A stretch of DNA of 64,000 nt from Scleromitrula shiraiana (taxonomy: Eukaryota > Ascomycota > Leotiomycetes > Helotiales > Sclerotiniaceae): contig JABELC010000016.1 of NCBI GenBank assembly GCA_028455995.1, positions 1-64,000 on the forward strand, read 5' to 3'. The position numbers and the translations under genes were made by a program. This document shows positions 30,819 to 42,042 of this stretch, one piece after another. The notes below the pieces were generated by a model. That model worked only from the letters and a program-made list of their open reading frames with translations, did no database searches and was not told the origin of the DNA. How positions within the stretch are numbered: position 1 is the first letter of the stretch; every line of letters starts with the position of its first letter.

Positions 30819-32568
30819 ATGATTCGGAGAAATCAAAATCATCGAAACTTTTTAAAATCCCTTATCATGAACCTCCATCACCAAGAAGCAGCCGAAAAGA
30901 AATATCCTACATACACTCCAAGCAAAGCACTTGCTAAATATGTGCGAGAAAACTGGATAAGAGATGTTATTTTCTTGGAAGGTGGCGATTTCTATATCAT
31001 ACGAGAAAGTAAATAACCTTGAACTTATGAAAATGTCTTGTTTCTTGGATATACTCTCTTAGATTAGGCCATATTTGCACTTTGGTTATGCTAACTATCA
31101 TTACAGATGTGTACATTACCGGCGCATCCGATGTATTAGAGAACCAGAATCCAGACGCTCTCATGGTAACTTCGTCATCCATTACCTCAAGGCTCAAGGT
31201 CTCACCTCAAGATATTGCATCATTCAACCAGCATACCTCTGAGAAAGGATGGGCTCTCCCACAGGATAATCAGCGTCATATTTCCCAATTTCCGCCAGGT
31301 CAGTTTTCGTGTCTATGATAAAATAATATAGGGAAAGCTAATGAAGTGGTCATCTAACAGAGATTTTGGCATACATCCTGGGATTTCTACTCACTGCACC
31401 ACAAGGAAAAGTGGTCTTCCTAAAATCTCAAATCATCAATTCCACGATGAGTATATTGTCGGGAAATAATCCATATAAGAAGATTGAGTCGGAACCCATA
31501 CATCCTAGTTATACTATCGCAGAATCGACCGGAGCAAGCTCTGACATGTATTTCCAAGGTATAATGAAGATCAATCGAGCCTCCAGATTTACAATGGAGA
31601 AGAACATGGAAATGGCATTAAAACCGATCAATAATTCACATACTGAGCTTCGACGAATCTATAAAAATGATACAATTGATCCTCGCTGCCTTAGAGTGAG
31701 CCGTTTATTTTACGAAGCTGGAATATTTGGACTTTATGACGCGAATGTTTTTCAATTCACGATGAATGTCAAACCTCCAAGCATTTTTACTAGGATCTTA
31801 CTTCGTTCCATGTATATGGATAGTATGCCTCAAGTCACCGATTTCGAATCCGAAGAACTGTTCAACGCTGAGATTGAAAATTGCGCTAAACAAATTAAAC
31901 TTACAATGGATCCTGATCAAGTATCGTTCAAAAATTGGAATTTACCAGCTTTGTCTGTCAAGAAGGATGATGGAGCACCTGGTAGAACTACGGTACTTCG
32001 ACGTCTATTTTCCGTCAATAGGAACTGGATTCTAGACGATCCGTTCACTAGATTTCTCTGCAAAATTGGCCCCAGAAATGCAGCTAGAATCAAGAAATTG
32101 AAATTCTGGGGTCCAAGTCCGGCATTAACAAATACTTTGAGAATTTACGTTGAAGTAATGAATCATTGCTGTTCCTCTTTAACCAGGCTTCAGCTGGTGA
32201 TTGACAATGGCCATAACGATGAATATCTTCATCTTTTCACAGCATCTGTTCTCTCTGGACCTGCACATCCATTTCAATCTCATCTAGCTAACTATAACCG
32301 CCAAGATCCGGAAGGTAAATACGACGATCTCCGACCAATTTTACAAACAAATCTACGTCTCATCAAGTCTCTAAGACATCTTGAAATCGTCAAGACGATT
32401 TGGACACCAGTTGAATCTAGTGCTCAGGTTCCTACCAATCTTCACATATCCCATCGGGAACCTGCTACTAGATTCGTAGTTGAACCTGTCAAGCTCGCGG
32501 AGGAAACGGTAGTATGGTTAAAAAAACGATCCGAGGCTCGCTATGAAGAAGAATTACAAGCAGCTTAA
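30819..32568 (+). CDS. WNLPR/2EXR-like family protein A
   Basis: Three exons (30819-31008, 31107-31298, 31361-32568) with both introns in phase 1 give 529 residues; a second Met at 30867 would give 513. N-terminal module: EKKYPTYTPSKALAKYVRENW. The middle exon ends with SEKGWALPQDNQRHISQFP, a diverged version of the family motif. The C-terminal half has EILAYILGFLL, DPRCLRVSRLFYEAG with LYDANVFQF (the RxCRxIYxEGxxLYxxNxF pattern of fungal 2EXR/F-box-like proteins), FLCKIGPRNAARIKKLKFWG, and EETVVWLKKRSEARY at the end. There is no signal peptide or membrane segment. It is the most diverged member of the family. Function unknown. Confidence 0.75.
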
Positions 32569-32612
32569 GGGAAAAGATACATTAGAAAAGTTTAGAAGAA
32601 CAACGATGAAGT

Positions 32613-32628
32613 GGGGGGGGGGGGGGGG
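32613..32628. repeat. Run of 16 G
   Basis: An uninterrupted G16 tract lies about 45 bases after the stop codon of gene A, in its likely 3' UTR. Such tracts are prone to length change and to sequencing error; the sequence could form a G-quadruplex in DNA or RNA. Confidence 0.8.
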
Positions 32629-33113
32629 TTGCGAGCTACGTTCTATGACATTCGAGAATTCTGACTACCTTCAACTATATTGTCTCTCATTGCAAATTTC
32701 TGCTGCTGGTCCAATGGTGTGTTGGATGCAATGAAAAAGTCATGAATGACTGGCGGAAGGGAATTGAAATTCTTTAGCTACTAAAATTTGATGTTTTGTT
32801 CGCGAAAAAATGCCTGAATTCCTCTGAGCGCAGCGGAAGAATACATTGTGATTAGAATCCTGCTTTTCTCTCCCAAATACAGCAGTCACATAGATAAATT
32901 TTGGTAGTAATTAATTGATGTGATGTATCAATCATGCAAGATCGTGTAGCAAGCAGCTCTTTCAGATAATATTTCTACTAAACCGTTCTATTTCACTATC
33001 TCCCCAGGCACGAATCTAATCATTCAATATTTTTGCCAAAAGAAGATTGATTTGATTCAACACGATTATGTTACATGAGGTATTAACCAATTGTCACAAA
33101 AGAATGAAATCAG

Positions 33114-33129
33114 GTGATCATATGATCAC
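33114..33129. promoter_or_regulatory. Perfect 16-bp palindrome GTGATCATATGATCAC
   Basis: The sequence equals its own reverse complement over 16 bases, and further TGATCA copies follow at 33131 and 33152. It is a plausible binding site for a dimeric regulator, but nothing in the window identifies the factor and it is ~1.5 kb from the nearest start codon. Confidence 0.35.
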
Positions 33130-34689
33130 ATGATCATCTTCAAGTGATCAACTAGACATGATTAAAAGTGCTCCGCACCCTTAGCGTCATATTGTAGTAT
33201 AAATAGAGAGAGCTTCGCTCTCCCACTAGATAAAACAATCAACAAGTTTTTGACTATGCTCCTTTTTGTGTGACACCAATATGACAGTTTTTAGAACAAG
33301 CATTTACAGTTTCATCGAATCCCCATTACCTGATCTAGCGAGTGAATGCCTAAGTTAACTGTACTGTACTACCGAACTAGAATAGAAATATGGATTAATG
33401 GCACTGCTCACAACTGGAATCGGTTTCGGGAAGCAGACGGATGATCCGTATAGTGCCTATGGTAAACCTGGTTTACGTGACTATCTAACAAGCCAGTTGA
33501 GTTATATGAATAGATTGTCTCGGAAGTAAGGTTCACAGGTCACTTCAGCTCCAAAATTCGTCGCTTCGCCTCCGTTTACGCAAGTTGCGGTGCTTTACCG
33601 TGTTCAACGGGCAATTGATGTTCGATGTCTTGTCGTCAACCGTTTACTGAACGGAACGGGGCAATGGATTATTTATTTACTTTAATATTTTTAGTTTAAT
33701 ACGAATCAGAATTTTCATCGTTATTAGATTTCCATACGAGGAAGAACATCCATAGTTATTATGATATTGTGTTTATGTTGGAGAAAATTACCAACAGCCC
33801 TTATCTGGCCAGAGCTCATAAAGAATACTTAGTATGTACTGATTGCCCTGATTTTGTATTCCTGCCCCTAAATAAAACTAATATTATATTCAATGGGGCG
33901 TTGCGCACTAAGTGTAAATTTGAAGTAGAACCCTATTAAATTTGCAAAGGGATTTCTCCTCAATCACTTCTAACATTATTTTGGCACAATACATCAAACA
34001 TCGTATGGTTTCTACACATATAGACAGGGTCTGATGTAGGCCATACCTGAGCAGATATACAGATATAATCTCATACTAACTAACAATTTAGCAAAACATG
34101 AACGATTATGTACTTGATACTTGCGTCGTTTCCTAGTATGAGACTCAGAATCACCAAGTTATCACTGATGTAGACTAACGGAGATAAACTATAAGCAGGG
34201 TCGCGCTACGGGCAACGTCAAAGAATAGTCTACACTCTGAAAAACATTGAATCTCTCTAAAAGTATGGAATTTTTCGTAGTAACTTCAACAATTTCCGCG
34301 CCCCGTACCTTCTGAGTGTAAAAGCAGTGAATAACCTTAGGAATATTACTATATCCTGTATTATTTATGTAGTACGGCTTGATGACTAAGTAAAGGATAG
34401 CCTACTTCCGGGATTTATGTGTTAGTTCGTCAGATACGCATCTACGGTACATAAGGTAGCATAAGCGATTAGTCATTGTCATACTACTTAAATACTCTTC
34501 AACTTTCAAGTTGTAGAAAGTTAAAAATTCCAAACACAAAAGTATCTCAACAGGAAACAAAACTTCTTTGCCAAAGCAGTGTTTTCTTAGGTCGACAAAA
34601 CCTCATCTTAGAAGAATCTACAACTTGAAATACAAGTCGAGCAACGGCATTCCCATACTTCTTCTACTATCTTTCTATACCCACCCAAT

Positions 34690-36489
34690 ATGTCTTCTAC
34701 TCTAGGAATACATGACATGAATGCATATTTTCGACAAAAAAGAGAGAATGAGGAGTTGAAGAGGCGCGAAAAGGCAAAAAACACCTACCCTGATCTCCAA
34801 CCAGAGGTTGCTCTTCAAACTTACGTTCTTACCAAATGGGAGAAGTATGCTAGGTTTACTAAGGATGGAACTCGTTATGAGATTGGTGACGGTATGTCTT
34901 TCTATTTTCTTTGTGTATATTTCCAACAGTAGCCCACTGCAAATTCTTTCCTTTTTAACTTAGTATAACAAAATACCAAAGAAAACACCATCATTATTCG
35001 TCACAAATTGATACCCAGTTGCTCACAAGTTTCTGTGATTTCTTAAAACTTATTTGTATAACATACTGATGTGTTCATTACTTGTTAGATCATATTCATG
35101 TTCTTAAGTACCATCAAACCATTTCTCCTGGTAGGGGTTACGAACTTGAGCGAATGAAAACCATGAATGTGGTCCCCACCGAATATTCGATGGAGTCAAA
35201 TTTCAACGACACATTCTGGGTAAAGAAACCCCTTGAATTGTCATATTCACACAATTCTTCGGACGGATATTCTTCCACTGTAATGACTGCTCTTCGAAGG
35301 TATATGCCTATTCATCCTAGTGAAGGCTCGTGGAACCTGCCAAGAGATCATCCACGCCACATCTTGAACTTCCCACAAGGTATGTTTCCATCTAATTTTT
35401 TCTTGCTCCGAGAAACATCTTCTAACAGAAAATATAGAGATCCAGGATATGATCTTTGGTAATCTCATGTTGGTCCCGAAAAACAAAACAGTTATGCCCA
35501 AAATAGTGACAAGCAACTCGTACCGACGTTTTCAAGAAGGATCTTACCGTGCCAACGATTTAAATAGCCTCTGGGACTCAGACTGTGCATTTGGTACTTC
35601 TCAGCTCATGGAAAAAGGAGAAGATGATCTCGGTGACTTATTTGAAACATATAACACTTTGCTTCGAGCAAAAGTGAAGGATGAAGAGGGACATTATGTG
35701 ATATTAAACCGTATACTACAACCATTCATTGACGCTGCTTGCCTTCGGGTATCAAAGAAGATTTACACGGATGGTAGTGGGATATTATTCGGTGAAAATA
35801 CGTTTGAATTTCACGTCAAGCAAGGAAATCCCAATGGTCAACTCCTACCTACATTGATCGGCAGAAGACCACATTTTCCAGAACCGTCCAGGCCATCTTC
35901 GCAACCACATGGAAAATGGGAGCAGGCTATTCAACTAGGAATTATTCAAATCGAACGAAATGTTGCGATTACGGACTTATTTGGTTGGATATATTTTGAT
36001 CCATTTCTTCGATTTATCTACACCACTCGTCCAAAGAATGCGGCTCTTATCCAGAAGCTTAGATTTGTTGGTACTCTTCAAAGTCATGACTGCTTTCAAG
36101 GGACCCATCTATCTTGTTTTCGGCGAAAAAGATACGGAACTACCCACACAAATGACATAGTGGCTGCTATGAACCTCTATGTTCCATTTATCAATAAGTT
36201 TTGCACCAGCATTAAAGAAATAGTTCTGGACTTAGAGTTACATTTTACAGCAAACAATACCTTGGACGAAAGGAGGGAAATTATCAAGGACAAGATTACC
36301 CCTTTCTTGACGAATGATTTGAGAAAGTTGACGACGGTTAAGTCCTTGGTCATTCGTTCGACTAATATCAATGATCCAATTGAAGACCAAATGCAAGATG
36401 CGGGAACTCGCACATTCAAACCAATTTTAGATTACCCAATCGTGGAAGAGACGTTGAAGTGGTTTGCGGATAGGGCAAGGGCAATTTGA
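34690..36489 (+). CDS. WNLPR/2EXR-like family protein B
   Basis: Three exons (34690-34891, 35089-35379, 35438-36489), both introns phase 1, give 514 residues. N-terminal module: KAKNTYPDLQPEVALQTYVLTKWEKYARFTKDGTRYEIGD (residues 28-67). Middle exon motif: HPSEGSWNLPRDHPRHILNFP (about 140-160). The last exon starts EIQDMIFGNLMLV, then has IDAACLRVSKKIYTDGSGILFGENTFEF, WIYFDPFLRFIYTTRPKNAALIQKLRFVG, MNLYVPFINKFCTSIKEIVLDLE, LRKLTTVKSLVIRS and EETLKWFADRA. It is an archetypal member. No signal peptide or membrane segment is present. The C-terminal half looks like an F-box/2EXR-type protein; the N-terminal modules have no known name to me. Confidence 0.82.
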
Positions 36490-37537
36490 ATTACCATATA
36501 TTCATCCGGGGTATCTGTTGAGTGTTTGACAGGGTGGGAACGTCATTCGATATTGAAGGAGATGATAAATTGATACGGGATTTAGGAGGAGCAGCAAACT
36601 TTCGCGAAAGATGTTAGGCTGTATAACTACCACTGATAAGTTGCAGAAAACATTATCATGAAGAGGTACTTTTTATTGCGGATGAGGATTCGTTTTCTGG
36701 ACTTAGTCACGGTTACAATATCGTTAGTTTACTTCAAGTTCATAGCATGATTAGGTCTAGGATTAAACACATTCATATCTTCTGGTTTGTTCATAGTTAG
36801 CCATAAAATCACTTTTCAACGAGAGACTTGCTGGGAACTATACTACTGATTCGTGAGACCATCTACTTATTACCAAATGCCCCCTTCCTTAGTTCTAGTA
36901 GTTTAGGAACAATTCTTCCAGAAGATCTTCCACTCTTGACTTCTTGGCTGAACTACTGAATATCATTTCATTGAGTTCTTTTTTTTTGTTTTGTTTTAGG
37001 TTAAGCAGATGAATGTCCAGGAATATTTCTTCTCCAGCCTTTGATGATCGCGAGCTTCTTTATATTTCTATTTGTAACACAAGAAGGAGCGTAGTAAAAG
37101 TGTATTAATTTCACCTGGCCTTGTCAGAAAGATTCCAGCGTTCCAAATATCACATCTCCATTCTAACCCATCATTGCCTTTCCTATCCTCAAATTTGAAC
37201 CTCTTTATCCCATCCTCACTCAAAATTGAGGATAGTATGGGAGATTCGGAACGCTGGAAACCCCAGTTTAATTTACCTAAAATGGGCAATACAAGGATAT
37301 ATTCATATCGAGGCAGATACATGGTTTGAGACCGCTCAGCACAATACAACATCTTATAGCAAACATATTGGCAAATTCGTGGCTTCTACTTGCAGTTTCT
37401 CCATTACATCATTAAATCCTTTAGTTACACCTATAAATAAAATATCACGCACAAGTAATAAATTCTCAATGATGTTCAATAGATATCTAACTCCCAAACT
37501 ACCATAGTACACCACTAAAATCACACTAAACATCTAT
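36490..37537. other. 1-kb spacer with long inverted repeat
   Basis: This stretch lies between family gene B and the 3' end of the histidine-phosphatase-like gene. It contains the 127-bp hairpin described separately and no supported gene; the open frames at 37068-37352 (-) and 37226-37507 (+) arise across that hairpin. Confidence 0.45.
37133..37259. repeat. 127-bp nested inverted repeat (hairpin/MITE-like)
   Basis: The outer arms are perfect over 12 bases (TTCCAGCGTTCC at 37133-37144 and GGAACGCTGGAA at 37248-37259) and extend imperfectly inward over about ten more. The inner arms CTATCCTCAAATTTGA (37183-37198) and TCAAAATTGAGGATAG (37220-37235) pair over 16 bases with one mismatch. A transcript would fold into a long stem with one bulge on the left. 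It may be a tiny non-autonomous transposon or a small-RNA precursor. Confidence 0.65.
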
Positions 37538-38322
37538 TTAAACACATTCCCTACCCTCTACCCCCTTGCCCCAAGGATCAACCCCCCCAATTCCAATATC
37601 ATCTTCACTTTTCCTCTCATAATCCGTCGTACTAACTACTCTTTCAGGTTTTCTCATCGTCGCTCCAATATCTCCACCCTCATCTCTATTTCCATCCCCA
37701 CCAATCCCATCCCTTAACTCCCAACTCCCCACCCGTTCATGTCTAACCACTCCCCCTCCTCCTTCATTAACAACCGTCAAGTCAGTATCACTACCCAATT
37801 TCTCCGGACCCTTAAAGCCCCCACCCGCACCATCCGAATACCGCTTCAATACATTTCTCGTCCCCTTATCCCCTGCAGGATTCTTCTCCCTCCTCTTCAG
37901 ATCAACTCTATACCCCGCCAACACGCCCAAACACCCAATCAAAAGCAACAAACCCAGCACAACCACCGCGCCGATGACGCCGCCTACAATAGGACCCACA
38001 CCCTTCCTACTAACCAACACCCCCTCCCCGCCCAAAATCCCACCTCCACTTCCCGGACCATCGAATACCCGTCCTCCCATGACACCCTCACACCACAGAT
38101 TATCCGTTAGTGCCTGGCACGCTGTACACCACTCTTTAACACCGACTTGCCAGTTTCCGAGTTCTTGTACAAACGTCATATATGGTATGTCTATTTCCGA
38201 GTTGCCTCTGTTGAATAGTGGGTAGCTGATAAGTGGATTCGTATTGCGCGTTCCGTTTCGCCATAGAAATCTCACGTACAGATCTTCCAATTGTGGGAAC
38301 TCAATTGACGATGAGGAGGAGG

Positions 38323-38354
<32 letters not shown>

Positions 38355-39738
38355 GAGGAATTAGCGTAGGAAAATAACTCAATGACCATACTACTGCCGT
38401 AAACAGGAAGCATGGAGAATTTATTGCGGGTTAAATCGGCTGTTGACAGGGAAGTGAGATGGAAGAAGGAGAGGAGGGGTGAGTAGTCGCCGAAGAGGAG
38501 GGTTAGTTTGTTGGAGAGGCCGTTGGAGGTTGTTATGGTGGTGAATTGTTGGAGGATGAATGAGGAGAGGGTTTGGCCGGGGATGAGGTTGATTTCGTTG
38601 TTGGTTGTGGAGGTAGAGGTTGAGGTGGATGATGTGTTTTGGGGGGTGGAGAGGGTTTGGGCGAGGGAAGAGGCGAACGAATACAAGGTTTTGAGCAAGG
38701 TAGGTGAGGAATCGAGATTATAGATTGATGAGTTATGAGTGTATTGGTAGAGAGCGTATTGGTAGAGTGGGATAGCATTTTCATATTTTAGAATCGATGT
38801 AGGGAGACCAGAAAAGAAAGTTGTGGATTGAGAGAGGTAGAAAGCGTGAGTTGAGTCACTCAATGAAGTGATGTCATTTGCAGTGACTGGAGAGAGTAGC
38901 TCGGTGACGGTATTCGTGTAGGCTGGGCATTGTGTGTTTCCCGATATCCTGGTGGTGGAGGGATTGTAATTAGTTGGGTGAAGAGTAAATGCGATGGAAT
39001 GAGAACATACCAAATATAATTATAATCATTAGGAGAAAGAGTGTTGATATTAGGATATTGATATCCACCAAGAGGATACTCAACCGTCGAACCGTTTCCC
39101 AAATTCTATTAAAAAAATTAACCGAATTAGCATCTCAATTCCATTGAAGTTTTCTTCCTCTATTCCTATCTACTTCTGTTTCTCCACCTCCTCCCTTCAA
39201 ACCTCCTCTCCTATCCACCCAAGAATCAAGAAAAAAAAAAAAAAAAAAAAAAACTTACACCACTACTACCCACCTCCCCTTCAACTCCCGGATAAAGCCC
39301 CTGCATAAAAGCCATCGCCCCCGCACCAACATATTCCTCCCCCGTCCCCATAACCATCAACTGACTATTAACGATCTCCTGTGTACTCAACCCATGAATC
39401 GGCACATTAAGCGTCAATTGACTATTACTACTTCCAGTTCCGCCACCACTATTTCCACTATCGCTACCGCCCAAATACCTCACCCTAAACAGCTCCCCCG
39501 CCCCCATCATCTGCCTCGCCCCAAGCGGCGTGAGAAACTGCCCCGTCGCAAATGAACTATTGGTATCTCCATTCGCATCCGTTTGCGTGATCGTGCTTGA
39601 TTGGAGGAGGGGGATTGTTTCGCCGTGGTAGGTGTAGATTATTGAGGACCAGGTTATTGGGGTTTTGGATTTGGATTGGGCGGTTGTGAGGGTTGTGAAG
39701 GTGAGGAGGTGAAGGAGGAGATGATTTAGGCGTGGCAT
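37538..39738 (-). CDS. Membrane-anchored histidine-phosphatase-fold protein with lost catalytic motifs
   Basis: Three exons (39738-39259, 39105-39011, 38948-37538) give 661 residues. A signal peptide (to about TTAQ, residue 21) is followed by a divergent histidine acid phosphatase/phosphoglycerate-mutase-like ectodomain: WSSIIYTYHGETIPLL stands where the family has RHGxRxP, then LTPLGARQMMGAGELFRVRYL. Later KLTLLFGDYSPLLSFFHL replaces the HD motif, and VYGSSMVIELFSY resembles the PxASxMxxEL block. An 11-14 serine tract coded by a GAA/GAG microsatellite (38311-38352) precedes LEDLYVRFLWRNGT and a Cys-containing segment. One membrane helix (GGVIGAVVVLGLLLLIGCLG) precedes a basic and acidic cytosolic tail. 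The catalytic Arg and distal His are missing, so it may be a pseudo-enzyme or sensor; sequence clades of this kind occur in other fungi. Confidence 0.78.
38311..38352. repeat. Coding GAA/GAG trinucleotide microsatellite (poly-Ser)
   Basis: About 14 trinucleotides of GAG/GAA on the + strand encode Ser (TCC/TCT) on the gene's strand. Length changes stay in frame, so the serine linker of the ectodomain can vary between isolates. Confidence 0.8.
39231..39253. repeat. Run of 23 A at a splice donor
   Basis: On the coding (minus) strand the first intron of the histidine-phosphatase-like gene begins GTAAG and continues straight into T23. Slippage here would change intron length right after the donor, without changing coding sequence. 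Confidence 0.85.
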
Positions 39739-41891
39739 TTTTGGTATCTTTGGATTTGTTTGCCTGTTTATATGGACAAACCTTGTAGTAGCTTTTGCGT
39801 TGTGTAAAAAGATATCGATTTGGATCTAATCAATTGCTGGAGGTTCGATATATCATACCAATTCCCCTCAGAAAAGTATAACCTTTTTTTCTTCTGTTCA
39901 ATTCGTTGTGCTATTATTGATATTAAACACAATCAAAGCAAATAATCGAATAAATCAATTTCAATTTCAATTTCAGAAGAAAAAGAAAATTGGTTTCTTA
40001 TTCCTTTCTTTAATTTCTGTTCCTCGTCCCTATTCTATACCTCATTCATTTTTCAATGTCCTCCCAAACAAAGAACCCCCACCAGAGCACTCAAAATCCA
40101 AATTTCGTCACTCTGTGCTCCGTGTTCTTTGTATAAAGACAATGCTCTTATCTAGGAATAAAGGAAATGTATCAACCGAAATTCATTCAATCCTCCATGA
40201 AATCCTCAATCTTTCCGATCGCAAATTGAAGATTCTGGTAATACTGTGTGCGGTGAGTATTTTGATATGGCGGGGTGCGGGGTAGCTGTTTTTCAAAAAC
40301 TTCGTATCTGATGGGCAATGCAAGCGGAACCGTCTCTTTTCGAAATCATAGATCAATATAAAGATATATATACGAGTAAACTAAAAAGTTGTAAAGTTTC
40401 AGCAAGATGAGAATAACAGTAGGAATAGAAAAAAAAAGAAAAGGAAAAGAAAAAAATAGCTTCGTAAAAAAATCTCACAATCGCATCATACTCAGTCCAG
40501 CTACCTATCTCCAAGCTACCTAGATAGAGCTAGCTAGATACTGTAGCTATCTGCAGCTTACTTGCATATCTACAATGCATACCTACGTACATACCTAACC
40601 AGTCAGCTATCTATGCACCTATGCAATTGTCAGCCCCCAGACTTCTAAGTCGCAAATATTCGCATCCATAGGATCAATAAAATAATATCACCCTAGAAAG
40701 GAAAGGGAATCGAGAAGCAAGAATGGCGAATATCAGTCAGAGGCAATGATCAGGATAATCCTCAATCGCACGACGAGTTTTAGAAAGCACTACAAAAAAA
40801 GGCGTTCATTTGACCCCGATGAGAAAATTATAGGGACCCGAAGTACCTGGCAATAATGAGCAATTCTCTCGTATGAGTGGATGATATCTGCTGTCTAGCA
40901 TCTTGGCGAGAAAAAGCCTAGTCATACATCATACATGAACAAGAGAAGCCTCCACGCAAAAAAGCCATAAATGTCCAATCCAAGCCCAATTCCCATGATT
41001 TGTTCAATTCCATCTCATAGCATGCATATATATATATATATAGACTATAGTAAATGTCCTATAGCTAGTACTCACAAGTAAAGAAACGTGAAAGCGGAAT
41101 GGAATTAGCGAAGCGAAGCGAAGATGAATTTACCAGGGAAGCTTGGTATCTGTCAATACCACATGCAGTATTATCGCGATCGAGCAATTAGTTCTATGGT
41201 AAGGAATAGGATAGAAAAGGATAGAAAAGGATAGAAAAGGAAGGTTGGAATAAGCTTCTGATAACCCACCCCACCACACCCCACCACCCTCCCCATTTCT
41301 TCCCCCGCCATCACCATCACCATCACCATCACCATCACATCCATCCATACCCCAACCAACCGTACCCACGAAACCCACCACATTGTTATTCAAATGGTGA
41401 ATATCCCACTCAAATACACATCCTAGAATATAAGATTATAGCCATCTAGAGCCATCTAGAGCCATCCCATGTAGGGCCATCTATCTATTCTACACATATT
41501 CTACACATATACATATCCTGCATATGAACCGTGGGGATTATCACGCAATCAAGCAATCAAGCAAGAAAGCAAGCGATGTTTAAAACATACATTGCTAATC
41601 TTACTTTAAGAGTGTATAATTACAATTTACCTCATCTCATCTCATCTCATATTATCTTATAAAGCAATACCAATTTAAAACATATTATATTTAAAATATA
41701 AAAGGTCCTTTAAAGCTAAAGATATGAAGTGGAGATGATCACGAATAAACAAGAGACTGAGTACCTTGGGGGAAGAAGGGAAGAAAGAGAGAGGGGAGAT
41801 GTATATCGGGTGAATATAGATACTTGCATGCAATATATATATATATATATATGATCCAATTCTATTTTTGATGATAATTATGATTTTGATT

Positions 41892-41927
<36 letters not shown>

Positions 41928-42042
41928 GTTGATTGATGAACAGATGGATAGCTGATCAACTATGTATAATTTAATTTCTATCCCCTCGCTATCCCCTAGC
42001 TATCCCCATCTTCTCAGACTGTCTATCTATCTATCCACCTAT
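39739..42042. other. 2.3-kb spacer rich in simple repeats
   Basis: It contains the divergently facing upstream region of the histidine-phosphatase-like gene and the 3' flank of the Tbf1-like gene. Simple repeats include TAGCT/CTAGATA-type runs near 40500-40620, (AT)n at about 41029-41043 and 41832-41852, CATCAC units at 41308-41338, and GATT units at 41897-41926. An open frame at 39908-40285 (+) ends near a GTGAGT but has no supporting second exon. No gene is called. Confidence 0.45.
41020..41930. repeat. Microsatellite cluster: (AT)n, (CATCAC)n, (GATT)n
   Basis: Within 900 bases there are two AT arrays, a hexanucleotide CATCAC/CACCAT array and an eight-copy GATT array, all perfect or nearly so. 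They lie downstream of the Tbf1-like gene and are useful only as polymorphic markers. Confidence 0.8.

Larger units (their letters stand above)
32569..34689. other. 2.1-kb spacer between family genes A and B
   Basis: No gene can be supported. Notable are a perfect 16-bp palindrome GTGATCATATGATCAC (33114-33129) and an isolated TATAAATA box near 33198 followed by a 6-bp stem hairpin (GAGAGC-TTC-GCTCTC). The latter resembles the leaders of neighbouring family genes and may mark a lost copy. The patch 33560-33660 is richer in C+G but has no open frame. Confidence 0.45.

Noticed and set aside
39908..40285. 125-codon + strand frame followed by GTGAGT
   Set aside because: The first half is low-complexity (QFQFQFQKKKK) translated leader-like sequence, and no second exon with a matching frame was found.
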